NCBI GenBank assembly: GCA_023101725.1
Contig: JALJCO010003464.1
Coordinates: 1-64,000 of the forward strand
DNA: 64,000 nucleotides
Reading direction: 5' to 3'
Source: Atherinomorus stipes
Taxonomy: Eukaryota > Chordata > Actinopteri > Atheriniformes > Atherinidae
Below the pieces are notes generated by a model. That model worked only from the letters and a program-made list of their open reading frames with translations. It was not told the origin of the DNA and did no database searches. Numbering within the stretch: position 1 is the first letter of the stretch; every line of letters begins with the position of its first letter. The position numbers and the translations under genes were made by a program. Shown piece by piece: positions 39,736 through 64,000 of this stretch.

Positions 39736-39838
39736 ACAATCTCAGCTGCAAAACTTTTAACTGTTGACAGAAAAAAAATGTAAACATGGCCATGCAACAG
39801 GAAAGAATAAAAAAAAACTCACCAAGATGTTCAGTTCA

Positions 39839-39844
39839 TTTATT
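39839..39844 (-). promoter_or_regulatory. capza1: Candidate polyadenylation signal of capza1
   Basis: TTTATT on the plus strand is AATAAA on the minus strand, about 1.3 kb beyond the capza1 stop. Another AATAAA on the minus strand lies near 40217, so the shorter 3' end is also possible. Confidence 0.45.
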
Positions 39845-41147
39845 TGAACATTATGGGGCAGTACAGTCTTGAATTTTACAACTGATCGGCACACTGTTGT
39901 AGTACATTGTGAGGGTTGAACACAGCACATAGTATAAGTAACAAGTAACTGATAAAGTCAGCCTACTTAGAAGTTATGTGACACAAAGTATGACGTGGCC
40001 TTACATAAGTCACGTTATATTTACAGTATATGATCTTGCCATGTGGCGACTGCTTTGCATTCACTTGGCATTTGATTAATACAGTTTGTTACAGTTATGA
40101 GTGCAATACTCTAAGACTCCAACAAAAACCAGCATATTAAAATAGTCATTTGCATACATGAGAGGGAGGGTGGAGTTCTTTACCATAGGAAAGAGATTTT
40201 GGCAAATAAATCTTGTTTATTATGAGTATGTTTTCCAAAAAGGAAAAGCTATACAGCATGGAGGTGTTGCCACAGAAAGAGAACAGAATGAATTATGGAT
40301 GCAGCAGCGCAGAGGTCGCTTTATCTCACTTCATTGACCACAGGTTGCATGGGTGAAGAGAACATACATGGGTGGAGAGACCATACATAGGTTGAGCACA
40401 ACAGAAAACAAATCAACACTCCCTCAGAACAAACAGAGACAGACAAACAGGTGCAGGGACAGAGCTATGCTGAGGATTGTGCTATACTTAAATGTAATTC
40501 ATTTAATTAGTAATAAGTTTATGTTTCATTTGAGTGAAGCAAAGCTGAGTTTAAGTCAGATAATGGCAATTATTTTTCCTGAAACTGTTCTGATGACAGT
40601 CCAATTTCCAGTTTCACTATTAATGGCAACTGCAACGACAAAAAACTTTCCCAAAATTCCTATTTTTCTATAGTCAAACCCTGATAGATGGTGGTGTGCT
40701 TAGCTTCTCATATCATCTGCTTTCTGTGCTTCCGTGTGTGCTGAGAGCAGTGACATGTTCACAGCTCTGCGTCAGTTTCACAAAGAAAATAATAGAACTT
40801 GTCAACCTGAATTTATGGATGTGATTCCTTAGATGGTCGAAGGGAATTCTAACATAGCAATCCTGAGCACAGCCCTGCACTGTCCCAACACAGCTCACAC
40901 ATTCAAAAGTAACAAATTTCTCCAAACCATGATCATGTCCACAACTGCACCTTCCCTACAGCAGACAGATATTTGTGCCAAACAGTCTGCAAAACTTTTT
41001 ACTTTTTTTGTGTTTTTTTTTTTTTTTTTTTAATTACTTCCTTGCCCCATATTGATATAGTTATGCTTTGGTTAGTCCTTGCGCATGTATGGAGGGGTTG
41101 TGGGCACATGGGAGCGTGTCTCACCCTGGTCAGTGCCTGACCCTCCT

Positions 41148-45673
<4,526 letters not shown>

Positions 45674-46096
45674 CTTGGCTCTGTGTGACCCCACCCACCT
45701 ACCAGCTGACTGACAGAAGAGACGCTGCAGCGGCTGTCTGCTTGTTTGTCTTCTTCTGCTGTTTATTAGCGGTTCTTAAACAGGTTATAGTACATCAGCG
45801 CTATCAGTCGGGCAGGAGTGTGACGCAAGCCAGTACGCTCCCCCTTTTCCCTGTTCTTTTAATCAGACCTCATTTTGTCAGATAAGGAAATATGATTTTA
45901 TAGCAAACTTAGTCTGAACTATTCAGTAAAATGTCTAGAAGTTCAGTCTACACTTTTATTGTTCTCAATCTTTGAACCTTCTTTATCATTTTTTCTTCTA
46001 CTGTATGCACTGAACCTACCCTGCTATTGTTTCTTCTTGGCTACAAAATATCTGCCTGAGTTATGCATACCCCTTAAGGTTTTTTTTTTTTTTTTA

Positions 46097-46141
46097 TCAA
46101 GTCAGTGTGTTGCAGTGAATCACTGCAACACACTGACTTGA
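46097..46141. repeat. Perfect inverted repeat, hairpin 1 of 2
   Basis: A 22-base arm at 46097-46118 is perfectly complementary to 46120-46141, with one central base (46119). It abuts hairpin 2 and follows a T run (46080-46095). Confidence 0.95.
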
Positions 46142-46193
46142 AAGGATATTATCAAGACTATCGCTGCCAGTGATAGTCTTGATAATATCCTTT
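46141..46193. repeat. Perfect inverted repeat, hairpin 2 of 2
   Basis: A 22-base arm at 46141-46162 is perfectly complementary to 46172-46193, with a 9-base loop GCTGCCAGT. Its sequence is unrelated to hairpin 1. Confidence 0.95.
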
Positions 46194-46639
46194 TATGTTT
46201 CATATATTGTCTTCTGTATTTTGCAGAATCATTATCCATTTCTCTCTTCTTCCTGTTGCATTCGCCCTCTTTCTTTATCCTTCATAATACTTTGCACTTT
46301 TGTTTTGCCATGAGCCACTTCTAAAATAATGTTTTGTTACTTTAAACATTCATTGCTGTAATATCTGCCATTTTCTTTTATTTAACGCCTACATGAGCTG
46401 ATACCCAGAGAAAAGTTAAGATAATTCATTTAGGCTGCTGACCCCAATAGGACAGGTCCACAAAATGAAAATGATACAGCTGCAAACAATGGAAAGAAAA
46501 AAACACAGCCATGCAACATGCTTTTTAATTAAAAAAAAAAAAAAAAGCCAGATAAAATCACTAAAATGGAATTAAATGAGTTCTGATTCTGTTACTCTTT
46601 ATTTTTGTTTTACATTTACATCCTATGGGAAGCTGTTCA

Positions 46640-46990
46640 AAATCCTTTCTCATTTCCCATGATGGCTCTGGCTTTCTGCACCACCTGCTCCTCATATACA
46701 ATGAGAAGTGAGGTCAAAGGGAGACCTGTTATTTTAATGGCCACCTTCACCACCCTGCTTAACTTTGCAGAATCTGTGGTTGTAACATTTCCAAACAAGG
46801 CAATAATGGAAGAGTTCAAACTGATTCAGTAACAGATTTACAAAAATAATCTTAATTTTTCTGTCCCCATTAGAAACTTGTAACTTTCTTAGGAAGCACA
46901 TGCATTGATGACTCTTTTTGAAAAGTGCTTTCACATTGGCATCAAATTTAAAACTACTATCTGAAAAGCATACCAATAATGTTCCACTAT
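46640..46990 (-). pseudogene. Decayed non-LTR retrotransposon RT C-terminal remnant
   Basis: Two minus-strand frames joined by a frameshift give, in order, KFDANVKALFKKSHQ, CFLRKLQV, then ALFGNVTTTDSAKLSRVVK and KITGLPLTSL..YEEQVVQKA. This series matches the C-terminal region of fish LINE reverse transcriptases. No RT catalytic motif remains. The clade is not resolved. Confidence 0.6.
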
Positions 46991-48187
46991 CTATGTCCGT
47001 GCCTGGTATGTGATGGTGAGTGAAAGTGCCTTCTAAAATGCATCAACGTGTCCTTGGTTGAGAGGGACCCAACTGCAGTCACGATGGCTGACAAGGGCGT
47101 TGCCGCGTCCATATATCCAATCGATGCCGGAGGTCCCAAGCTGAAGTCCCAAGCATGTAACTCACTAAACCCTAACCCTGAGCCTTCCCCTATCCCTAAC
47201 CACCCGACAACACCTCATGCATCTGTGTTGCAAGCCACAGATAGATACTCTTGGTGATGTTTAACTCACTGACTTTCGGTGTGAATTGGATGTTTGGCGG
47301 TGCCCTTGTCGGCCATTGCAACTGCAGGAAGGTACTGGCCTTGGTGTGTCCATGTTCAGGTGTCAGTGTAGAAAGTGTCCAAACACAGGTTAAAGTTGTC
47401 CTCTTCTCAATACAGCTGACTGAAAATCATAGTAGGACCAATTATATGCAAATATAAGGATGTGCTGCGACCTGTTGTCATGCTGACTCCTACTATTGTT
47501 GGTATGTACAGTTGTATAGCAAAGGTGACAGGACACACAAGAAGCGCCAGTGGAGAGGAAACAGCATTCTGACATTGTACCCTTCCCGCTCACCCTCTAT
47601 GGCCCAAATGTATCAAGTTAATACAGATTTTAAAATTGTTTGTCAATTTTTATGCTAAAATACTCAGTTGACAGCATTACAAGTAAATGAAAAGTCCATA
47701 AAAAATAGTGTAACGTGTCCTATGGCCTTGAAGATGCCTCATCAGGAGGTATAGTGATGAAAGCATCACTCCCCTTCTCGGTCTACAGTATAAGCAAACT
47801 GCATAGGGTTTTAAAAGGCCTACCCATGGCTTAAAATTTCATTCACCAGCAACAATCCTTCCACAGCTTGAAGGCTCTCATCTGCTCCAAACAACGTGCC
47901 AAATATTGTCTCATTTTCATGCAAAACTCTGGGTGTTAGGTTCTAAATCAATTTTGCATTTTACCCAGGCTAGTTTAGAGCTTTGGCCAGTTCCTTTTTG
48001 TGTGTCATAATCTACCTGGCATTAATTGCATACAGTACCACCCCTTGCCACTTTATTGCTACTGGCCACACCATTTAAATCTTAAATTTATCTATGAAAA
48101 GCTGGCTTTGTCTCTGAGTGGCTGTTGTGTATATTGGCAAATGACAAATTAGAAACTGTTCACAGATTTGAAAGGTTTTGTATCAGT

Positions 48188-48189
<2 letters not shown>

Positions 48190-48226
<37 letters not shown>
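48190..48226. repeat. (CA)n microsatellite
   Basis: About 18 uninterrupted CA units. Confidence 0.95.
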
Positions 48227-48227
<1 letters not shown>

Positions 48228-48289
48228 GTTATTCAAAATGTTTAGGTTGCCTAAATTGATGGTTATACAGAACAAGATTAGGACCAATG

Positions 48290-48590
48290 AAAAAAAAAAA
48301 AAAAAAAATCAGAGAAAAAAAGTCAGAATTCTCCAGAATAATTGAAAAGATTTTTATTTTCCAGGAGATTTTTTTTTCAATGTTTGAAAAAGTCAGAATT
48401 CTAAAAAAAAAAAAACGCCTGAATTCTGACTTTAGTCTCAAAATTCAGACTTTTTCAGATGTTTTGAGAAAAATCAGAATTCTGACTTTTTCAGAAATTG
48501 AAAAAAAAATGTCCTGAAGAGGATTTTTTTTTTCAAATGTTCACGGAAAAAATGTCAGAATCCTGACTTTTTTCTCAGAATGTTATTATT
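48290..48590. repeat. Degenerate repeat built on a palindromic GTCAGAATTCTGAC-type unit
   Basis: Copies or half-copies of AGTCAGAATTCT and AATTCTGACTTT occur at least seven times in both orientations, separated by A or T runs. Because the unit is itself palindromic, the stretch can fold in many registers. The origin is unclear. Similar stretches occur in many fish genomes as low-complexity repeat. Confidence 0.6.
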
Positions 48591-48918
48591 TTTTCTTTAG
48601 TGGCCCTAATCCTCTTCCGTGTAAGGCGTGACAAGTTCGCTCCGACTTCCGGTCAAACATACGGAACTTGTCGCCTACAGCCCTACAAAATAAAATAGTA
48701 AATGTGTTACTGACACGAATAAAATTTCCTGATAACTGAAAGCGTTGTAAATTGTTAACATTTTTAATGTTTTTTTTAAATATCAAACACAAAGTTACCC
48801 CAGAGTTCTTATATTTTGGAATAACATGCTAACATTTTTACAACAGGAAGTCGTAACGTTTAACTTTACACTAGATCGCTCCATTGTGATACTTGCAGCA
48901 GCTCGTTCACTCCCAGTC

Positions 48919-58987
<10,069 letters not shown>

Positions 58988-60453
58988 TTGTGAGTTTGAT
59001 GATGCACACTTGTGTGATGTTCATGTTCCTGTTTTAGGTCCAAGCCAAAGCATTGTGAGCACTCTTCAGTCATAAAACACTTCTTAACTGTTCGTTGCTT
59101 ATGATTTTATGAGCATTGTAAAGGTCTTGGGTATGGGCAGTGGGTGGACAAGGAATTAACTTTAACAAGCACTTGAATAAAAGTGATTTTGATTAAACAG
59201 ATTAATTTTATTGATACTGTCATTTTTAACTGTCTTCAAATGCTGGAAAAAGGGCTTTTAGTGTGCATGAGCTTTCTTTGGGCTGTTTGGATGAAAAAAA
59301 TGATTTTATAATCAAACTTTTTGGTGCTCAGTTTCTTAAAAAAAAAAAAAAAAAGTCTGCTCTTCTGACATTATGACACTGCACTTAATAAATTGATTAT
59401 AAAAATGCTCACAGTGTGGAAAGAGTCTTTGTAAGTTCAACTGGAGAGTTTAAAGCAGGTGTTAAAGCAGAATATTTACCAGTAGTGTGGCTGGTACTAT
59501 TTTCACTTCATGTGTGCGTCATGATGGTAAAACTGATCCTTTCAGATGGAACTACCACAACGCCTCTTTTGAGTACTTCTGCAGGTGTCTATTGGGCTTT
59601 TTGAGGACGCTGTACTGACACAAAAGTGTTGTAACCATGCGAGATATGAAAGTTTTGAGGTGTGGTGTTGAAATGAAGCTAGAATATAAAGTTGGAAGTG
59701 GTCCGAGAGTGTATCAGCGCCAAGCTTCTGGGGCTCTTATGTTAAGAAAGTCTTTGGTATTTCCATAAGTTATTCATTTTGTTCACCAATTCATGGTTCC
59801 CTCACTCTGTTCCTTTTTATTGTTCATGTCCTCTGTGAGTGGATTAAAAAAAAGCCTTTTTGGAAAATTGTTTTAATGTATGCAGGCCTGAAGATTGTTC
59901 TGTTGCTTCTCCAGGGTTTACTATACACTTCTCCTCCAGTGACAGCTGAGATGGGCTCCAGCTGCTACTGGACAGATGTATGAATGATTTTTAAAGTATT
60001 TATCATCTCAAAAATAGTGTTTAAAGAAGTATTTTGTCTTTTAATCACTTAGAATGATATTTATATTTAATGTTCTTGGCTTAATGCTAAACCTTCACAT
60101 TATCCCAGTACTCCCATTGGTGTGTAATTGTAGAGAAAAAAGTGCCTTGCATATATTGCAATAATAAGGCTTTTGCGAATAAACGTGTGAAGGAGAAATG
60201 CAGTTAATTGTGTGAACCCATGATGAGATTAAAGACACTTGTATGAGTGTGAACCATTTGCCATTTTTGGACCATGAATTTTATTTTTACGTCAAATGGT
60301 TTGCATCAGACTGCTGCATATATGACCACATACTTTCACTTCTGCAGAAATAGATTCTGTACCGTGTCACTGCACAGACAACTTGTTCCTCCTTTTAATC
60401 GGTGCGCTCTCCACTTGGATGGAAAATTTCTGCATCCTGATTTGAATTTTAAA
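58988..60453 (+). other. apeh 3' UTR and tlr9 upstream region
   Basis: The apeh 3' UTR probably ends shortly after AATAAA at 59176-59181. The rest (59200-60453) is AT-rich spacer with no bounded element. It must contain the tlr9 promoter, but no motif stands out. Confidence 0.5.
59176..59181 (+). promoter_or_regulatory. apeh: Polyadenylation signal of apeh
   Basis: AATAAA about 190 bases after the stop codon, the first canonical signal downstream. Confidence 0.6.
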
Positions 60454-63400
60454 ATGTATTTTTCACCACTTTTGGTAAGTCTCATAACATTATATTTGCA
60501 CTATGTTTCACTATAAGATTGCTTCATTTAACTGTGAGAAAATTGCAAACATTATCATAAGGACAGAAGTGTATTTGGAATTAAGTCTTTTTTTCAGATT
60601 TTTAAGCTGTTTCAATGTTGAACGCTATTAGTTGAATGCATTTCATAACATTAGTTACATGTAAATCAAATAAGTTCCTCAAACTGCAATTTTCTGAACC
60701 ATCAACAAGCAACTGAGTTGAGTTTTATCCTCTTTTTAGGCTTTGGTGAAAGTGATCATCCTCAGTCAGCTTCTACTTCATGGGCAGACTATAAACATGA
60801 AGTTTTTCCCATGTGATGCTGATGTGAACTCTACAGTGGTGGACTGCTCTGACAGACCGCTCAAATCCATCCCCCACATCAAGGCTAACTCAGTGTTGTT
60901 AGTCAATTTGAGTCTGACTAGGATACAATATGTGGGCCAAGATGCTTTCATTGGTGTGCCAAACCTCAACATTCTGAAATTAATGGACAATTGTCAACCA
61001 GGTAGGTTGAGAGCTCCAGAGAACCCATCATGCAAAATGAAAATCCACCCTGATGCTTTTATGAGCCTGCAAAATCTCACATCACTATATCTGTCTGGAA
61101 ACAGCCTCATCTCCATTCCACTGTTACCTGAAAGCCTGCAGATGCTCGATCTACAGAATAACTGCATTGTCAGTATTACTACCCCTCTAAATACCCCAAA
61201 TCTTGAAGCTCTTTTGCTTGCCAAGAACTGCTTTTATGCAAACCCTTGCGACCAGTCCTTTTACATTAGTGAGACTGTTTTAACAGAGCTCCCGAAACTC
61301 AAAGAACTTAATTTAGGGTATAACAACTTGACAGCTGTTCCTCTGGGACTGCCATCCTCGCTGAAGAAACTGGATTTAAGAGAGAATACAATCACAGAGA
61401 TCTTAGAAGGAGCATTTGCCAACTTGACTGCTCTTGAACACCTGAATTTAGAGTGGAATTGTCAGCGCTGTGACCATGCGGCAAGGCCTTGCTTTCCATG
61501 CCCTCAAAATGCATCTCTCTTTTTCCACCCAAACTCACTTTATGCCAAAAACAGCTCCATCACCTACCTAAGCTTAAGGGGAAATTCTCTGAAAACATTT
61601 CCAAAGGGCCTTTTCAAACCACTGAAGAATTTAAAGAGATTGGACCTGTCTGACAACTTCCTGGCATACGAAATACAAAATGGCACCTTCTTCGAGGAGT
61701 TGACGGGCCTCACTTGGATCAGCCTCATCTATAACTACGAACCACTGAAGACATTTCAGGAATTGGTCCTCTCCCCTCATATGAAAAACATAACTGGCCT
61801 TCAAAATCTCCTGCTGAGTGGTAATTTTTTCCACAAACTTTCAGAAGAAAGTTTTGATGTTCTGTCCAAACTTGAAAATCTAATGAAGCTTGAGCTGAGG
61901 ATGAACTTCATTAATAAATGCAACCTGAAGTCTTTGCAGCTACCTTCTCTCACTTATGTAGACCTCTCCCAAAACATGCTTAGTTTTTCTCCATCCTTGC
62001 AAATGCCATCAGTAGGAAAGGACAACCAGAACATGTATACAGAGACTTTCCAAGACCACCCTCCTATCATAAAGGACCGAGAAGCAATGTCTTCTAGTGA
62101 CAGTTGGGAATCTACCCAGTCAGATAACCTGGAAACAACAGTGGACAGTGAGTGTCAAATTCCACCACCATGGTACTTTAGAAATAAGTTTTGTAATCAA
62201 AAGAAGACATTTGACTTGTCTCAAAATGACATCGTGAGACTTAAAGAAACGGTGTTTGAAGGCATAGAAAGTGCTGTTTGCTTAGATCTTTCTTACAACT
62301 ATATGAGCCAGACATTGAGGGGAGGGGTGTTTACAACCATGAAACATTTAGTGTTTCTGAATATGTCTTACAATAGACTTGATCTCTATCATGATGATGC
62401 CTTCAGTGAACTCAGCTCCACTCTGAAGGTATTAGATGTTAGCAACAACGACTTTCATTTCAAAATGAGGGGCATGGGCCATCGATTTGAGTTCCTTCAT
62501 AAATTAACTAACTTAAAAGTGCTAAGCCTGGCAAACAACGGCATTGGGATGCGAATAGATCAATGGCTGATCAGCAGTTCTTTGGAATACTTCTACTTTA
62601 ATGGAAATGACCTAAATGTCATGTGGGGATCTGATAACAATAAGTACACCCATTTCTTCCAAAAACTGACAGCGCTCAAATACCTTGACATCTCCAACAA
62701 TCATCTGAAATCAGTGGCACCAGAAGTACTTTGTAACTTCCCAAAAAGCATTAAGGGCCTCAGCATCAACAGCAACTTGTTGAAGTATTTCCCTTGGAAA
62801 AACGTCTCTGCACTCAGCAATTTATGTCACCTGGACCTGAGTCGAAACTACCTGACTCATTTGCCGGATGAAGCCGTAGAATTTGGAGACAGTTTTTCCC
62901 ATCTGGATCTTAGTCACAATTACCTTACTGACATTCCCGAGAATTTTTTCAGTGAAGCAAAGTCATTGCAATTTCTGTATCTGAGCCACAATCAGATCAA
63001 AGAGTTAAACCATCAGCATCTTCCTGCACCTTTTAAAAGTGGTAGTGCCCTTCAAATACTCACCCTGCATGACAACCCCTTCAAATGCGACTGTGATACA
63101 TCCTGGTTCGCTGACTTCTTGCGGACTACTTCAGTACAGATTCCTCAGATGACCACTCATATACGTTGTGAATTCCCAGAGTCTCAACAGGGGGAGTGGA
63201 TGCTGAAAATGGACCAGCGTTCTTGCCAAGACATATATGGTAGCATAGCCTTTCTAATCTGTTCCTTCTTGGCTGTGACATGTACTGTCCTTCCTCTGCT
63301 GCAACATCTCTATGGCTGGGATGTGTGGTACTGCCTGCAGGTCTTGTGGGCAGGACACAAAGGCTACTCGCAGCTGGCTGGCAGGGACTCCTGTCATCAC

Positions 63401-64000
63401 TATGATGCTTTTGTGGTGTTTGACACCATGAACCAGGCTGTGAGAGATTGGGTTTACAATGAGTTGACTGTCAATCTGGAGAGCTGTGGGCACAAGAGAT
63501 TTTGTCTCTGCTTGGAAGAAAGGGACTGGATTCCTGGACTTTCGTGTATTGACAATCTACATAATGCGGTGCACAGCAGTGTGAAGACAGTGTTTGTGCT
63601 GTCCAGGGGTGCAGACGGAAGCGAGATGGTAAATGGTGTGATCCGCCAGGCTTTCTTCATGGTTCAGCAGCGGCTTCTTGATGAGAAGGTAACTTTTTAT
63701 TTGCATGTGTATTTTTTGTGGGTGAAAGTCTTTTGATCCCTGTGAGGTGTTAATGTTCACATCCCAAGATAATTTCTGAAACTTTCTTTACAAAGGTGGA
63801 TGCAGCTGTGCTGGTTCTGCTAGACGAGATGTTTCCAAAACTGAAGTACCTTCAGCTGAGGAAGAGGTTGTGCAGAAAGTCTGTGTTGTCCTGGCCAAGA
63901 AACCCAAGAGCTCAACCAATTTTCTGGAATCGAATGAGAATGGCATTGTCATCAGATAACCTAAAATTTTATGACAACAAAATGAGTGAAAGTTTTATAT
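60454..64000 (+). CDS. tlr9: Toll-like receptor 9, 3' end cut by the window
   Basis: Endosomal receptor for unmethylated CpG DNA, signalling through MyD88. Exons are 60454-60474, 60740-63688 and 63796 to beyond 64000. All junctions are phase 0, and 1058 residues are present, so only a few are missing. Exon 1 (MYFSPLL) plus the start of exon 2 forms a signal peptide of about 24 residues. An LRR ectodomain follows, with the family insertions CQRCDHAARPCFPCP and a Ser/Thr/acidic Z-loop (about 430-488). LRRCT cysteines are near 788-792 (KCDCD). A transmembrane segment is at about 842-864. The TIR domain starts near 893 with YDAFVVF, ERDWIPG (BB-loop proline present) and PIFWNRM (box 3). LDLYHDDAFSEL, MRGMGHRFEF and LEWNCQRCDHA pair it with TLR9 rather than TLR7 or TLR8. 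An in-frame upstream ATG at 60274 would hide the signal peptide and is less likely. Confidence 0.93.

Larger units (their letters stand above)
45674..48918. other. Divergent intergenic region between capza1 and apeh
   Basis: This 3.2-kb spacer holds the capza1 promoter side (about 45674-45850, moderately CpG-rich), paired perfect hairpins at 46097-46193, a decayed LINE fragment at 46640-46990, a CA microsatellite, a repeat built on a GTCAGAATTCTGAC-like palindrome, and the apeh promoter side (about 48600-48918) with an ETS-like ACTTCCGG at 48645. I see no independent gene. Confidence 0.6.

Noticed and set aside
47160..47205. CCCTAACCCTGA and CCCTAACC, suggesting interstitial telomeric repeat
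   Set aside because: Only three imperfect TTAGGG-type units with interruptions, too few to support a telomeric relic.

Overview
This is a vertebrate, almost certainly teleost, genomic window. The genes have many GT-AG introns. Their proteins match known vertebrate families over their full lengths. Intergenic DNA and introns are filled with fish-type repeats: an L2-like LINE with its short-repeat tail, tRNA-like SINE copies, and several non-autonomous DNA transposons with intact target-site duplications. A percomorph-type fish is my best guess, but nothing seen fixes the species.

Layout. 1-17906 holds no gene that I can support. It is repeat-rich and carries at least five well-bounded DNA-transposon derivatives plus LINE and SINE fragments. 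17907-23713 (+) is a complete 13-exon cytochrome P450 of family 3 (500 aa). 25500-38304 (+) is cttnbp2nl: a CpG-rich CCAAT promoter, a non-coding first exon with a small uORF, then four coding exons (584 aa). 41148-45673 (-) is capza1, ten exons encoding exactly 286 aa, convergent with cttnbp2nl. 48919-58987 (+) is apeh (acylaminoacyl-peptide hydrolase), 23 exons encoding 730 aa with an intact catalytic triad. It is divergent from capza1. 60454 to the window end (+) is tlr9, lacking only its last few codons.

These are housekeeping or immune genes that share a neighbourhood rather than a pathway. cttnbp2nl (cortactin/STRIPAK adaptor) and capza1 (actin filament barbed-end capping) both act on actin and are near neighbours on human 1p13.2. 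There WNT2B and ST7L lie between them, and neither is present here. apeh and tlr9 correspond to human 3p21. The window therefore joins two human synteny blocks.

Most notable observations: (1) an in-frame alternative start for apeh that would add an arginine-rich peptide resembling a mitochondrial presequence; (2) two back-to-back perfect hairpins upstream of capza1; (3) two copies of one TTAA-flanked MITE in opposite orientation, 52 kb apart; (4) other intact MITEs with hAT-like 8-bp, MULE-like 9-bp and TA duplications; (5) an intron inside the tlr9 TIR domain whose retention would truncate the receptor. I did not find a wholly undescribed biological system. All exon models come from reading splice sites and frame by eye, with cumulative phase checked to the stop codon.
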